Assembly: GCA_946056785.1 (NCBI GenBank)
Contig: CAMGKS010000044.1
Coordinates: forward strand, 1-9,370
Origin: an uncultured Clostridia bacterium
GTDB taxonomy: Bacteria > Bacillota > Clostridia > Christensenellales > CAG-917
Direction: 5' to 3'
DNA: 9,370 nucleotides
The stretch's first letter is position 1. The number at the start of each line of letters is the position of its first letter. The position numbers were made by a program, and so were the translations under genes. Positions 1-7,166 of this stretch are shown one piece after another. The notes beneath the pieces are model-generated. The model saw nothing but the letters and a program-made list of their open reading frames with translations, was not told where the DNA came from and did not search any database.

Positions 1-2
1 GT

Positions 3-1331
3 ATGGGTGTGACGCATCTTAACGGTACGTTGAAATCGAGTATAGGTTTAGGAAGGGGACAAAGACAAATTTCAAATACGTCTGTCCCGACGGATATGCC
101 TGCTCTTGCTTCGCTGATAGGTTCGAAAGAAAAAATAAAAGATTTATTTTTGTATCGCCGAACGCTTGACAACGGAACTTACGATGACCGTTTGATTGCC
201 CATACTACATATAATTTGCTTTATTCTCTGCCGCTTTACGGAACGGGCAGTTGGCAATGCGTAACGAACGTTACGACGAACGGCAAAGGCTGCGCCGTCA
301 GTTTTAACAGCAACGGTACCGACGTAGCGTTGATTTCCGGAAATACAAATTATCTTATAATGCTGAACGATATGACGGCAAGTTTCAACACGTCCGCCCC
401 GAGATTTAATTCTATGGCGTTTCATCACGAAAGGGTTTTTGCAACTACACGCAACGACAGAAACAGAGTTTGGTTTTCTGAAGATTTTAATCCGCTCAAC
501 TGGACGGTATCTTCGGATGAGGCGGGATATATTGAATTTCAAGACGAATACGGAACTCTTTTAGAGGTCGTAAGTTTAGGCGACTATCTTTTTGTGTTCA
601 AAGAAAATGCCATAATGCGAATTACGGCATACGCCGACCAAAGCGAATTTACCGTATCTAAAATAGCAGTCGGCATAGATCGTATAATAGGTGGAAGCGT
701 CGTTCAGTCGGGCGATTGCATTTACTTTCTTACGATAAGCGGCTTTTATTCTTTCGACGGGTACACGGTAACGAGACTTAACAGAAATATGCCTAAAATT
801 GCAGACGACAGCTCGCTTACAGCAGCAGCATTGGGCGATAAGTATTACTATGCGACAAGACTTGAAATCAACGGTGAAAGCGGTTCGGGAGATAATAATG
901 CCGTTGTCGTTTACGATTTAAGACAGAAAACGTTTTCGATTTTCGGGGGCGTAAACGTTTTGAAATTGCTTGCGGTAAATTTACATCATTTGAATAAGGT
1001 TTATGCCGTAACGTCGGGTGACGACAAAATTAGCGAAATAATCGAAAAGGGTGAGAATTACGGTCTTAAAACAACAAAAATATGGGAAAGCATAGAGACT
1101 AATTTCGGCACGAACGATAAAAAGGTATTGCGTCGCATAAGAATTTATACTGTTTACGATATGGTTTTTTCAGTAAATGCCGACGGAATCACGACTACGT
1201 ATAAAGTATACGGTGCCGATAAGTGGCAGAATATAAGGATTGAACGTTCGGGATACGTTATGAGTTTTTCTATAACGGGTAACGATATCGACGTAAAGCC
1301 TATAGAATTGGAATTCGATTTGGTGGAATAA
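3..1331 (+). CDS. P22 gp10-like phage DNA-stabilisation / head-tail protein, possibly 5'-partial
   Basis: Probable virion protein resembling the packaged-DNA stabilisation (tail hub/adaptor) protein gp10 of P22-like phages, which closes the portal after packaging. The 442 residues visible are close to P22 gp10 (about 470). It is rich in beta strands. Several stretches recall the gp10 layout: HHERVFATT then RVWFSEDFNPLNW (residues 141-167), GDYLFVFKENAIMRI (193-207), and SGDCIYFLTISGFYSFDG (236-253). These look like blades of a beta-propeller-like fold. No membrane segment or signal peptide is visible. The ATG lies two bases from the window edge with no visible ribosome binding site, so the true start may be upstream. 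Its stop overlaps the next ATG by one base. The phage setting is supported by the holins downstream. The family assignment rests on remembered pattern similarity, not a search; another beta-propeller tail protein is possible. Confidence 0.6.
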   Translation: MGVTHLNGTLKSSIGLGRGQRQISNTSVPTDMPALASLIGSKEKIKDLFLYRRTLDNGTYDDRLIAHTTYNLLYSLPLYGTGSWQCVTNVTTNGKGCAVSFNSNGTDVALISGNTNYLIMLNDMTASFNTSAPRFNSMAFHHERVFATTRNDRNRVWFSEDFNPLNWTVSSDEAGYIEFQDEYGTLLEVVSLGDYLFVFKENAIMRITAYADQSEFTVSKIAVGIDRIIGGSVVQSGDCIYFLTISGFYSFDGYTVTRLNRNMPKIADDSSLTAAALGDKYYYATRLEINGESGSGDNNAVVVYDLRQKTFSIFGGVNVLKLLAVNLHHLNKVYAVTSGDDKISEIIEKGENYGLKTTKIWESIETNFGTNDKKVLRRIRIYTVYDMVFSVNADGITTTYKVYGADKWQNIRIERSGYVMSFSITGNDIDVKPIELEFDLVE

Positions 1332-1423
1332 TGGATTATAAAAAAATTATGATAATGCTCGAAGCTTTGAATAAAAGAATTTACTATTTAGAACAAAAAG
1401 TAAAGAGCTTAGGCGGTGTATGA
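1331..1423 (+). CDS. 30-residue mini-gene in phage late operon
   Basis: A 30-codon ORF (MDYKKIMIML... ending SLGGV) whose ATG shares one base with the stop of the gp10-like gene (TAATG). Its TGA lies two bases before the ATG of the coiled-coil gene. A GGTGGA purine run at 1322-1327 can serve as a weak ribosome binding site. The peptide is one predicted amphipathic helix with spaced hydrophobics (I, L, L, I, L, V) and many lysines, so it could form a short coiled coil. The exact packing between two phage genes is what a translated, coupled small gene looks like, and it fills an otherwise empty 93-base gap. Function is unknown. It may instead be only a bridge for translational coupling. Confidence 0.5.
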   Translation: MDYKKIMIMLEALNKRIYYLEQKVKSLGGV

Positions 1424-1424
1424 T

Positions 1425-2429
1425 ATGTCATTTTGGGAAGATTTTAAAGACCTTTTTAAAACCAAACAAAAATTGGAAGAAGAAAAGTCAGCTAAAATTG
1501 CCGACGCGTTAAAGGGCGAAAGTAAAATAACCGAGCAAATGAAACAGCTTGAAAAACTTTATCAGATGGGAAAAGAACCGGAAAAAGACGTTGACGAGCT
1601 TTTCCCGAGCGACAGTGGACTGAAAACGGTTGAATATACGGTGGCTACGGACGAGGAACTTGACGATAGAGCAAAATCAAGTTTGCTTGGCGATTATAAC
1701 GATAAAAAAAATAAAATAAATTCCGAAACAAACGAAAAACTTGAAAATCTCGGCGTAAAGCTTTCGGAGACCAAGCAAAAGGAACAGTCGGAACTGAACG
1801 ACCTTAAAAAAAAGATTGAAGAAGCTTTTTCAGACGTTAAGTCAAACGCTATTAAGAGGGGAACTACACGCTCGAGTATTTTTCAAAATAGTCTGAACGA
1901 AGTCAACGAAAACGGTCAGCAGAGCGAAGACGAAGTTGTAAAAAAATATCGCACGGCGGTGGACTCGATTGACGCTCAGATTGAAAATCTTAAAGAAACT
2001 CGTGAAAATGCCTTAAATAATCTTGACGTGAAATATGCGTCGGACGTAAAAGAAAAGCTTGCCGATCTCACGAAGGAGCGTGACGCTATCGTAAAAAAAT
2101 ATGAAGAATACAATAACAAAATAATTGAAAAGCAAAACCGTTACGCTTTGGAAAGAGAAAAAGCAATAAACGATTATTTAAAGGAAAAACAGGAACAAGA
2201 TAAGTTGACTGAAGAATACGAAAAAGAAAACGGATATACGGGCGATAAAAAAGATAACTATGAGCAAAGATATAATATTGCGTTTGATTATTACAATTCA
2301 TTGTCAAGCGATATTGCTCTCGACGCTTTGAATGCCAGTCCGTCAATGAAATATTATCTCGGTATTTATTATGACAAACTGAAAGACGTTTTAAGCAATA
2401 AACAGTCAAAAACGAAAAAATATTTTTAG
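1425..2429 (+). CDS. Long coiled-coil phage protein of unknown function
   Basis: A 334-residue, highly charged protein starting MSFWEDFKDLF. Start choice: the ATG at 1425 has AGGCGG at 1411-1416 with an eight-base gap. The longer GTG start at 1416 lies inside that site and is less likely. Almost the whole chain is predicted alpha-helical and rich in K, E, D, Q and N, with long heptad-like stretches around residues 70-140 and 160-260. The C-terminal part is more tyrosine-rich (YNIAFDYYNSL, MKYYLGIYYDKL). There is no membrane segment, signal peptide or catalytic motif. Its place between a head-tail protein and the holins suggests a structural, internal or ejection-type virion protein, but this is inference from position and shape; I do not recognise a family. 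Confidence 0.7.
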   Translation: MSFWEDFKDLFKTKQKLEEEKSAKIADALKGESKITEQMKQLEKLYQMGKEPEKDVDELFPSDSGLKTVEYTVATDEELDDRAKSSLLGDYNDKKNKINSETNEKLENLGVKLSETKQKEQSELNDLKKKIEEAFSDVKSNAIKRGTTRSSIFQNSLNEVNENGQQSEDEVVKKYRTAVDSIDAQIENLKETRENALNNLDVKYASDVKEKLADLTKERDAIVKKYEEYNNKIIEKQNRYALEREKAINDYLKEKQEQDKLTEEYEKENGYTGDKKDNYEQRYNIAFDYYNSLSSDIALDALNASPSMKYYLGIYYDKLKDVLSNKQSKTKKYF

Positions 2430-2438
2430 AGGTTATAT

Positions 2439-2753
2439 ATGTGGGAGAATTTTTTAAGTCAGGTGCTTGCTAACGGTGTTTGGGCATGCTTGTTCGTTTT
2501 TCTTCTGGCTTTTACCTTGAAGGAAAACAAGTCAAGAGAACAAGCGTATAGCACAGCGATAGCGGAGCTTACCGAAAGATTGAAAGTCGTGGAATGTGTG
2601 GCCAGCGAATTGAAAAGTATTTCATTGAATACCGAAAATATTTTGCTTGCCGTCAGTGAGTTGAAACCTAAAACGGTAAAGAGTCAAAGAATGGCGAAAA
2701 CCGCCGTTTCTGAGGGGGAAGAAGATGATAAAAGAGAAGTTAAAGTCTGCTAA
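2439..2753 (+). CDS. BhlA/UviB-type holin-like protein
   Basis: A 104-residue membrane protein of the BhlA/UviB family, found in Gram-positive phages and bacteriocin loci and thought to act as a holin that permeabilises the cell membrane. The family pattern is clear: a short N-terminus (MWENFLSQVLANGVW), one transmembrane segment at about residues 8-27 (LANGVWACLFVFLLAFTL), then KENKSREQAY and an amphipathic, coiled-coil-prone helix (ELTERLKVVECVASELKSI). The charged tail (residues 80-104) is longer than in typical 70-90 residue members. AGAGG at 2428-2432 precedes the ATG by six bases and overlaps the previous stop. The last 29 bases overlap the next gene in another frame, so the two are probably translationally coupled. 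Confidence 0.8.
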   Translation: MWENFLSQVLANGVWACLFVFLLAFTLKENKSREQAYSTAIAELTERLKVVECVASELKSISLNTENILLAVSELKPKTVKSQRMAKTAVSEGEEDDKREVKVC

Positions 2754-3063
2754 TTTTTGGGTCGCGTTGATCAGCGCCGTGATAATGGCTTTAAGAGCGT
2801 TCGGCATAGAGATGGGCGGAGAGGAAATCGAAACGGCAATATCGGGACTTGCAAGTGTGTTGCTTATTTTAGGTATCACCGTAGATCCGAAAGCGATTGC
2901 CGATAAAATAAAAGCGGGAGTAAATACGTTGTCGTCGAAAGATACCGAAGTAGGGAAAACCGAAGAAGGTAAAACCGCTGTTTCGGCAAGCGGTACTGCC
3001 ATAGATAACGGTACGGAAGCGAGTTTTGAAAACAAGTCGCAGCAAAATTGTAAAAAACAATAA
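2725..3063 (+). CDS. phiLC3-like phage holin
   Basis: A 112-residue protein with two predicted membrane segments, at about residues 9-26 (ANFWVALISAVIMALRAF) and 37-54 (TAISGLASVLLILGIT). The GITVDP motif after the second helix is typical of phage holins of the phiLC3/Phage_holin_1 type, which form membrane lesions at the end of infection. A strong site, GGGGGAAG at 2713-2720, lies inside the preceding gene just before the ATG. The tail after residue about 70 is hydrophilic and rich in S, T, E, K and G, an unusually long extension for this family (usually about 75-95 residues). The gene ends immediately before a terminator and is the last gene of the phage unit. Either this or the BhlA-like protein could be the lytic holin, and the other an antiholin or accessory. 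Confidence 0.75.
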   Translation: MIKEKLKSANFWVALISAVIMALRAFGIEMGGEEIETAISGLASVLLILGITVDPKAIADKIKAGVNTLSSKDTEVGKTEEGKTAVSASGTAIDNGTEASFENKSQQNCKKQ

Positions 3064-3066
3064 TTT

Positions 3067-3100
3067 AAAAAGTCGCAGGGGACTGCGGCTTTTTTATTTT
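3067..3100 (+). terminator. Rho-independent terminator closing the phage unit
   Basis: Inverted repeat AAAGTCGCAG (3069-3078), loop GGGA, CTGCGGCTTT (3083-3092), with one G-T wobble, running into a T-rich tract to 3100. It lies four bases after the holin stop codon. Confidence 0.9.
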
Positions 3101-3270
3101 TGGGAAGTTTAATTTTGAAATCTTAGCGGCGGAATTGCTTTTGCTTTTAATATAGATTATTTTGATATAAAATTTTTTGCGGTTACATTTTGCGTTTTTA
3201 TTATTGTCAATAAATAGTCGTTTTGCGTTAATTCAAATTTTTCAATGCGGTGAATAAAATCGGCTAATAC

Positions 3271-3299
3271 TTGACTATGGCGATTTTTAGTTTTATAAT
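3271..3299 (+). promoter_or_regulatory. Near-consensus sigma-A promoter predicted to make a leaderless mRNA
   Basis: TTGACT at 3271-3276 (5 of 6 to TTGACA), a spacer of exactly 17 bases, then TATAAT at 3294-3299 (6 of 6). Seven bases separate the -10 box from the ATG at 3307, so the expected transcription start is on or one or two bases before the start codon. No Shine-Dalgarno sequence precedes that ATG, which agrees. A weaker candidate upstream, TTGTCA at 3204-3209 with GTTAAT at 3227-3232 (17 bp spacer), could give a longer leader. Confidence 0.75.
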
Positions 3300-3306
3300 C
3301 AAATTT

Positions 3307-4098
3307 ATGGAATTAGGTATAAGTACGGCTTCGTTTTTTAACGTGGCAAAAACAGAAGAAGCGTTTGAACTTGTGCGTCGTTACGGCTTTAACGTGTGCG
3401 AGGTTTTTCTGACAACCTTTTCGGAATATGAATTGGATTTTGCAAAAGTTTTAAGCGACAGAAAATACGGCGTTAACGTACATTCGGTACACAGTTATAC
3501 GACGAGTTTCGAGCCGATGCTTTTCAATCCGGCAGAGCGTACACGGCGTGACGGAGAAAAGCTTTTTGAAAAAGTTCTGAAAGCCGGGCAGGTGCTTGGA
3601 GCAAAAAATTATACTTTTCACGGTCAGACGAGAGTTAAAAAGACAACCGTTTACGATTTTGAAAAAGTCGGTTTAAGATATGAAGAACTTTCTTTAAAAG
3701 CTAACGAGTACGGAATCGATTTGTGCCTTGAAAACGTACATTGGGCGTTTAACAACGAACCGAAGGTGTTTGAAAGAATTGCTCCGCTTGCGCCGCATCT
3801 TAAAGCGACTTTGGATATAAAGCAGGCAAAGCAGGCAAACGTAGATTATAACGAATTCATCAAGGTTTACGGAAACCGACTTAAAACGGTGCATATTACC
3901 GACTATGACGATAACGGAAATACCTGCCTGCCGTTTGAAGGAACTTGCGATTTTGAAAAATTGTTTAAAACCTTAAAAGATAGCGGTTTCGACGGGCCGG
4001 TGCTTATCGAGCTTTATTCAAAAGATTATCCTAATCTTAACAGCTTGTATAAACCTTTCGACGAATTGAAAAATTTGATGGACAAGGTGAATAATTAA
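3307..4098 (+). CDS. Sugar-phosphate isomerase/epimerase-like TIM-barrel protein
   Basis: A 263-residue member of the xylose isomerase-like TIM-barrel superfamily (AP endonuclease family 2 fold), cytoplasmic and probably a metal-dependent isomerase or epimerase of a sugar or sugar derivative; the substrate cannot be read from the sequence. Features from the MELGIST start: beta-1 MELGIST (1-7), CEVFL (31-35), NVHSVHS (57-63), NYTFHGQ (101-107), LCLENVHW (139-146), LKATLDIKQA (165-174), LKTVHITDYDDNG (192-204) and GPVLIELYS (230-238). Candidate metal ligands are Glu142, Asp170, His196 and Glu235, all in the expected strand ends. Length fits the family (250-290). A longer reading from 3271 or 3277 would add a hydrophobic extension, but those codons lie in or just after the -35 box and the natural family start is MELGIS. 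The gene stands alone, 114 bases before pgi on the same strand, and may be co-transcribed with it. Confidence 0.8.
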   Translation: MELGISTASFFNVAKTEEAFELVRRYGFNVCEVFLTTFSEYELDFAKVLSDRKYGVNVHSVHSYTTSFEPMLFNPAERTRRDGEKLFEKVLKAGQVLGAKNYTFHGQTRVKKTTVYDFEKVGLRYEELSLKANEYGIDLCLENVHWAFNNEPKVFERIAPLAPHLKATLDIKQAKQANVDYNEFIKVYGNRLKTVHITDYDDNGNTCLPFEGTCDFEKLFKTLKDSGFDGPVLIELYSKDYPNLNSLYKPFDELKNLMDKVNN

Positions 4099-4212
4099 CG
4101 TTGTCTATTGTTTTTTTAGTTTTAAGTTTTTTTGAGATAAAATCGAAATGCAAATGAAGCGGCGTTTGCTTTTAGTTTGTATTTAATATAAGAATAACAA
4201 TTAGGAGATATT

Positions 4213-5607
4213 ATGGAAGCAATTAAATTTGATTTTAACAATATGATGTCCGATTTCATCGGCGAGCAAGGCATTGAAGAAAAAGAACTTGTCGGGGCGT
4301 CCGACGTAGCAAAAAAAGCGTTTGACTTTTTCAAAGCTAACAGAGGAACGGCTATGATGGGTTGGGCAGACCTTCCTTATAATCAAGACGAAATAGTAGG
4401 AGATATTTTAACTACCGCAAAGTCGGTACAGAAAGATTTCGATAATTTCGTTGTTTTGGGAATAGGCGGAAGTGCACTCGGACCTATTGCCGTATTCAAC
4501 GCATTATGCCATTTGCGTTACAATGATTTGCCGAAAGAAAAAAGAGGCGTTAAATTTTTTGTCGAGGACAACGTAGATCCTGAAAGAATGCTTGCCCTTC
4601 TCGACGTTATCGACGTAAAACGCACTATGTTTAACGTGATAACAAAGTCGGGTGCGACTTCCGAAACTATGAGCCAATATCTCATCATAACGGATATACT
4701 TAAAAAGGCTCTCGGAAAGGACTACAAAAACAATATTATAGCAACGACTTCCGAAAAGAAAGGAAACCTTATCAAGCTTGCAAAGCAGGAAGGTTTTAAA
4801 ACTTTCTACATTCCTGACGGCGTTGGCGGAAGATTCAGCGAACTTTGTCCGGTAGGTCTTCTTCCTGCCGCAGTTTTGGGTATCGATATAAAGGGTATGC
4901 TTAGCGGTGCAAAGTTTATGGACGAGCTTTGTTCGTCTTGCGACGCTTTCAAAAATCCTGCTCTTATGGCGGCACTTCTTCAATTTATCGCTATGGGAAA
5001 AGGAAAAAACATTTCGGTTATGATGCCTTATGCCGACAGCCTTAAATATATTGCCGACTGGTATTGCCAACTTTGGGGCGAATCTCTCGGCAAAGCAAAA
5101 GACCTTGACGGAAAGACGGTAAACGTCGGACAAACTCCTGTTAAAGCTCTTGGAGTTACCGATCAACACAGCCAGGTACAACTTTACACCGAAGGTCCTT
5201 TCGATAAAGTTATTACGATTATCGGCGTTGAAAAATTCCGCGGAGACGTCGTGATAGCAAACGGTGCGGAAGAGTTTAAGGACGTAAACTTCCTTTGCGG
5301 TCATACAATGAGCGAACTTATCAACACTGAAAGGGTTGCAACGGAATATGCGCTTACACGCTCAAAACATATGAACAATACGATTTTGTTGCCTGAGGTT
5401 AACGCATTCACTTTAGGACAGCTTCTTATGTTTTTCCAGCTTGAAACGGCATATTGCGGAGCGATGCTCAATATCGATACGTTCAATCAACCGGGCGTTG
5501 AAGAAGGCAAAAACGCAACGTACGCACTCTTTAACAGAGCAGGCTATGAAGAAAAGAAAGCAGAACTCAACGCCGCTCCTAAAAAGAACGCAAAGTATAT
5601 TATTTAA
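4213..5607 (+). CDS. pgi: Glucose-6-phosphate isomerase
   Basis: Interconverts glucose 6-phosphate and fructose 6-phosphate in glycolysis and gluconeogenesis, in the cytoplasm. The 464 residues match the short type seen in Bacillus (about 450) rather than the 550-residue E. coli type. Two SIS-type sugar-isomerase domains carry the family motifs: GIGGSALGP (83-91), FVEDNVDPE (116-124), TKSGATSET (144-152), the signature GGRFSELCPVGLLPAA (205-220), WGESLGK with probable catalytic Glu290 (288-294), DQHSQVQLYTEGP with His319 (317-329), and the C-terminal signature FNQPGVEEGK with Lys433 (424-433). AGGAGA at 4203-4208 precedes the ATG by four bases. A possible weak promoter is TTGCTT (4166-4171) with TATAAG (4187-4192), but the 15-base spacer is short. 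A strong terminator follows. The reading frame is intact with all key residues present, so it should be functional. Confidence 0.97.
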   Translation: MEAIKFDFNNMMSDFIGEQGIEEKELVGASDVAKKAFDFFKANRGTAMMGWADLPYNQDEIVGDILTTAKSVQKDFDNFVVLGIGGSALGPIAVFNALCHLRYNDLPKEKRGVKFFVEDNVDPERMLALLDVIDVKRTMFNVITKSGATSETMSQYLIITDILKKALGKDYKNNIIATTSEKKGNLIKLAKQEGFKTFYIPDGVGGRFSELCPVGLLPAAVLGIDIKGMLSGAKFMDELCSSCDAFKNPALMAALLQFIAMGKGKNISVMMPYADSLKYIADWYCQLWGESLGKAKDLDGKTVNVGQTPVKALGVTDQHSQVQLYTEGPFDKVITIIGVEKFRGDVVIANGAEEFKDVNFLCGHTMSELINTERVATEYALTRSKHMNNTILLPEVNAFTLGQLLMFFQLETAYCGAMLNIDTFNQPGVEEGKNATYALFNRAGYEEKKAELNAAPKKNAKYII

Positions 5608-5625
5608 GTTTTATTTAGATTTAAC

Positions 5626-5668
5626 AAAAATTAAAACCGCAGTAGTTTTACTGCGGTTTTTAATTTTT
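5626..5668 (+). terminator. Strong hairpin terminator after pgi
   Basis: CCGCAGTA (5637-5644), loop GTTT, TACTGCGG (5649-5656), extended by A-rich and T-rich arms (from about 5626 and to 5668) with one unpaired base. The T tract follows the stem on +; the A-rich left arm means it could also work on the other strand. Confidence 0.92.
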
Positions 5669-5794
5669 ATCCTTTAAGCGGAAAACATAAAATCGATAGG
5701 AAGATAAAAAATTTATTGTCGTTATTAATGATTAAACATATTTATAGGTGCGCGTTTAGGTTTGTTTTGTTCGGTTTAAATAAGACAAAATTCG

Positions 5795-5885
5795 ATAAAA
5801 ATTTTTATAAATCAACAAAACATTACAATTAAAAAGTTTGCTTGTAAATCAATTGAGAAGTAGTCTATTTAAGGACTAAAAAGTC
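5795..5885 (+). promoter_or_regulatory. Leader of the peptidase gene with palindrome and competing small hairpins
   Basis: The 240-base gap between the pgi terminator and the peptidase gene holds no ORF that I accept. Seen in it: a perfect 14-bp palindrome ATAAAAATTTTTAT (5795-5808), and three copies of one short arm. TAGTC (5861-5865) can pair with GACTA (5874-5878), while GACT (5874-5877) can instead pair with AGTC (5882-5885) around an AAAA loop, so the two hairpins exclude each other. They sit 14 to 38 bases before the ribosome binding site. Stems are only 4-5 bp, so chance is a real alternative. AAGACA (5782-5787) with TATAAA (5806-5811), 18 bp apart, is a weak promoter candidate. Confidence 0.25.
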
Positions 5886-5909
5886 AAATATGATTAATAG
5901 GAGAAAAAG

Positions 5910-7166
5910 ATGATTACAGCAACTAAATTTATTCTTATACTTATCACTTTATTGACAGTGACTTTTAACGTGCAACCGGGCGAAATAACCGAAGATAATA
6001 TCGGCGATTATCTTGCAAGCGATTGTATGACCGTGGCAGATTTTGTTTCTGATAATTTGATTGATTTTGTAAATGAATATAATTTGATTTTAGAAGATGG
6101 AGAATGCCCTTTAAATGCAACGTATGTTGAATTTAGAATTCCGATATATATTATGACTCTTGATAATGAAGGCGTTTATCTTGATTTTGACGGCAACAAT
6201 GGATACATGATTTTGGCGGATGACTATGAACTGGTTGCATTAGAAACGAGTGGCGATTTGCCATATTTAAGAGAACTTGAATACTCGTATTATGCAATAG
6301 ACGATGGATTTATGTATATTGACAATAATGGGGAATTCGAGTATTATGAAATAGAAGTAATTGATAATGGAGAGAATGATATTCAATATGGTAATTGGGC
6401 ACAAAATGGGAAAAATGTTATAAGCGATATAAGAACTTATCTGAATGAAACTTACGGCGGAAGTTACTGGATACATAAGACTAATAAAACTCTTAATAAT
6501 TTTTCTTGTTTTGATCAATATTATACTAGTTTGTATTTTAAAGTCGATGAGGAAACTGGTATATCGTGGAGTGAAGGAAATTGTGCTTTAAACTCAATAT
6601 TTACTGTGCTCAATTTTTATAAAACATCAGGGAAAATGCCTAAGCTCCCTGCATCGGACGATAAGATTCTGGTTGACCCTAAAAACGATTATTTTTATTC
6701 GAAATATGCTCAAACCGGTAAATATCTAATAGAGCCAATGAAATTACCTAAACTTTACAATTCAATTAGGGACTATGCAATAAAAACTCATGGGTATCAA
6801 GTAGGTGGTTTTTCCGGTGACGAATCACTTTCTACAATGAAATCAGTTGCGGCACAGTATGGCTATTCGATAAATGGTTGGGATTTATCCTCACTTTCTT
6901 ATGAAGCGAGAGTTATGACGGATATTAACGCAGGTTATCCTGTTATGATGTCAACTGGTGGAGGCGTGTATGGTGCTCACAAGTTGACGGTTTTTGGATA
7001 TGCAACTTATGCAAAGGTAAAGAAAGTTATTTTGGGTGTAAAATATTATGATTACAAAAAAACGCTTACAATTGCAGATAATTGGGATACGGAGCCAAGG
7101 TATTATGATATGTATGGTATAAATGCGAAGTGTATTTCAGGGTATTGTTTTACAAAGGTGAGATAA
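5910..7166 (+). CDS. Secreted papain-fold cysteine peptidase with propeptide-like N-terminus
   Basis: A 418-residue predicted exported peptidase. Residues 1-22 form a signal-peptide-like start (Lys6, then a hydrophobic run FILILITLLTVTF), without a clear AXA cleavage site. Residues about 75-130 resemble the propeptides of streptopain-like (C10) peptidases, with GYMILADD (98-105), LETSG (111-115) and LPYL (117-120). The C-terminal half carries a papain-fold triad in the usual order: Cys225 in EGNCALNS, His357 in GAHKLTVFGY and Asp390/Asn391 in TIADNWD. This order and spacing suit C10 and C39-like peptidases; NINAGYPV-like text before the His (residues 338-345) also fits. AGGAGA at 5899-5904 is a good ribosome binding site. 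The gene is more AT-rich than pgi. Its stop overlaps the lipoprotein start by one base. Substrate unknown; activity is predicted from motifs only. Confidence 0.65.
   Translation: MITATKFILILITLLTVTFNVQPGEITEDNIGDYLASDCMTVADFVSDNLIDFVNEYNLILEDGECPLNATYVEFRIPIYIMTLDNEGVYLDFDGNNGYMILADDYELVALETSGDLPYLRELEYSYYAIDDGFMYIDNNGEFEYYEIEVIDNGENDIQYGNWAQNGKNVISDIRTYLNETYGGSYWIHKTNKTLNNFSCFDQYYTSLYFKVDEETGISWSEGNCALNSIFTVLNFYKTSGKMPKLPASDDKILVDPKNDYFYSKYAQTGKYLIEPMKLPKLYNSIRDYAIKTHGYQVGGFSGDESLSTMKSVAAQYGYSINGWDLSSLSYEARVMTDINAGYPVMMSTGGGVYGAHKLTVFGYATYAKVKKVILGVKYYDYKKTLTIADNWDTEPRYYDMYGINAKCISGYCFTKVR

Noticed and set aside
144..542. A 132-codon open frame on the - strand
   Set aside because: Antisense to the gp10-like gene, with no ribosome binding site or recognisable features.
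2622..3035. A 137-codon open frame on the - strand across the two holins
   Set aside because: Opposite to two recognised genes with good ribosome binding sites; composition is that of an antisense shadow.
3271..3306. N-terminal extension of the isomerase-like protein
   Set aside because: These codons overlap the promoter boxes, have no ribosome binding site, and would add a hydrophobic segment before the natural first beta strand.
4079..4117. Terminator after the isomerase-like gene (GACAA...TTGTC then T run)
   Set aside because: The stem is only 5 bp with a 15-base loop that includes the stop codon; too weak to call, so read-through into pgi remains possible.
4504..5304. A 266-codon open frame on the - strand
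   Set aside because: It lies wholly inside pgi on the opposite strand; pgi carries all the family motifs, and the antisense product is rich in unlikely Cys, Phe and Arg runs. It is a shadow frame.
5441..5677. A 78-codon open frame on the + strand overlapping the end of pgi
   Set aside because: Most of it is pgi in another frame and the rest reads through the terminator hairpin.
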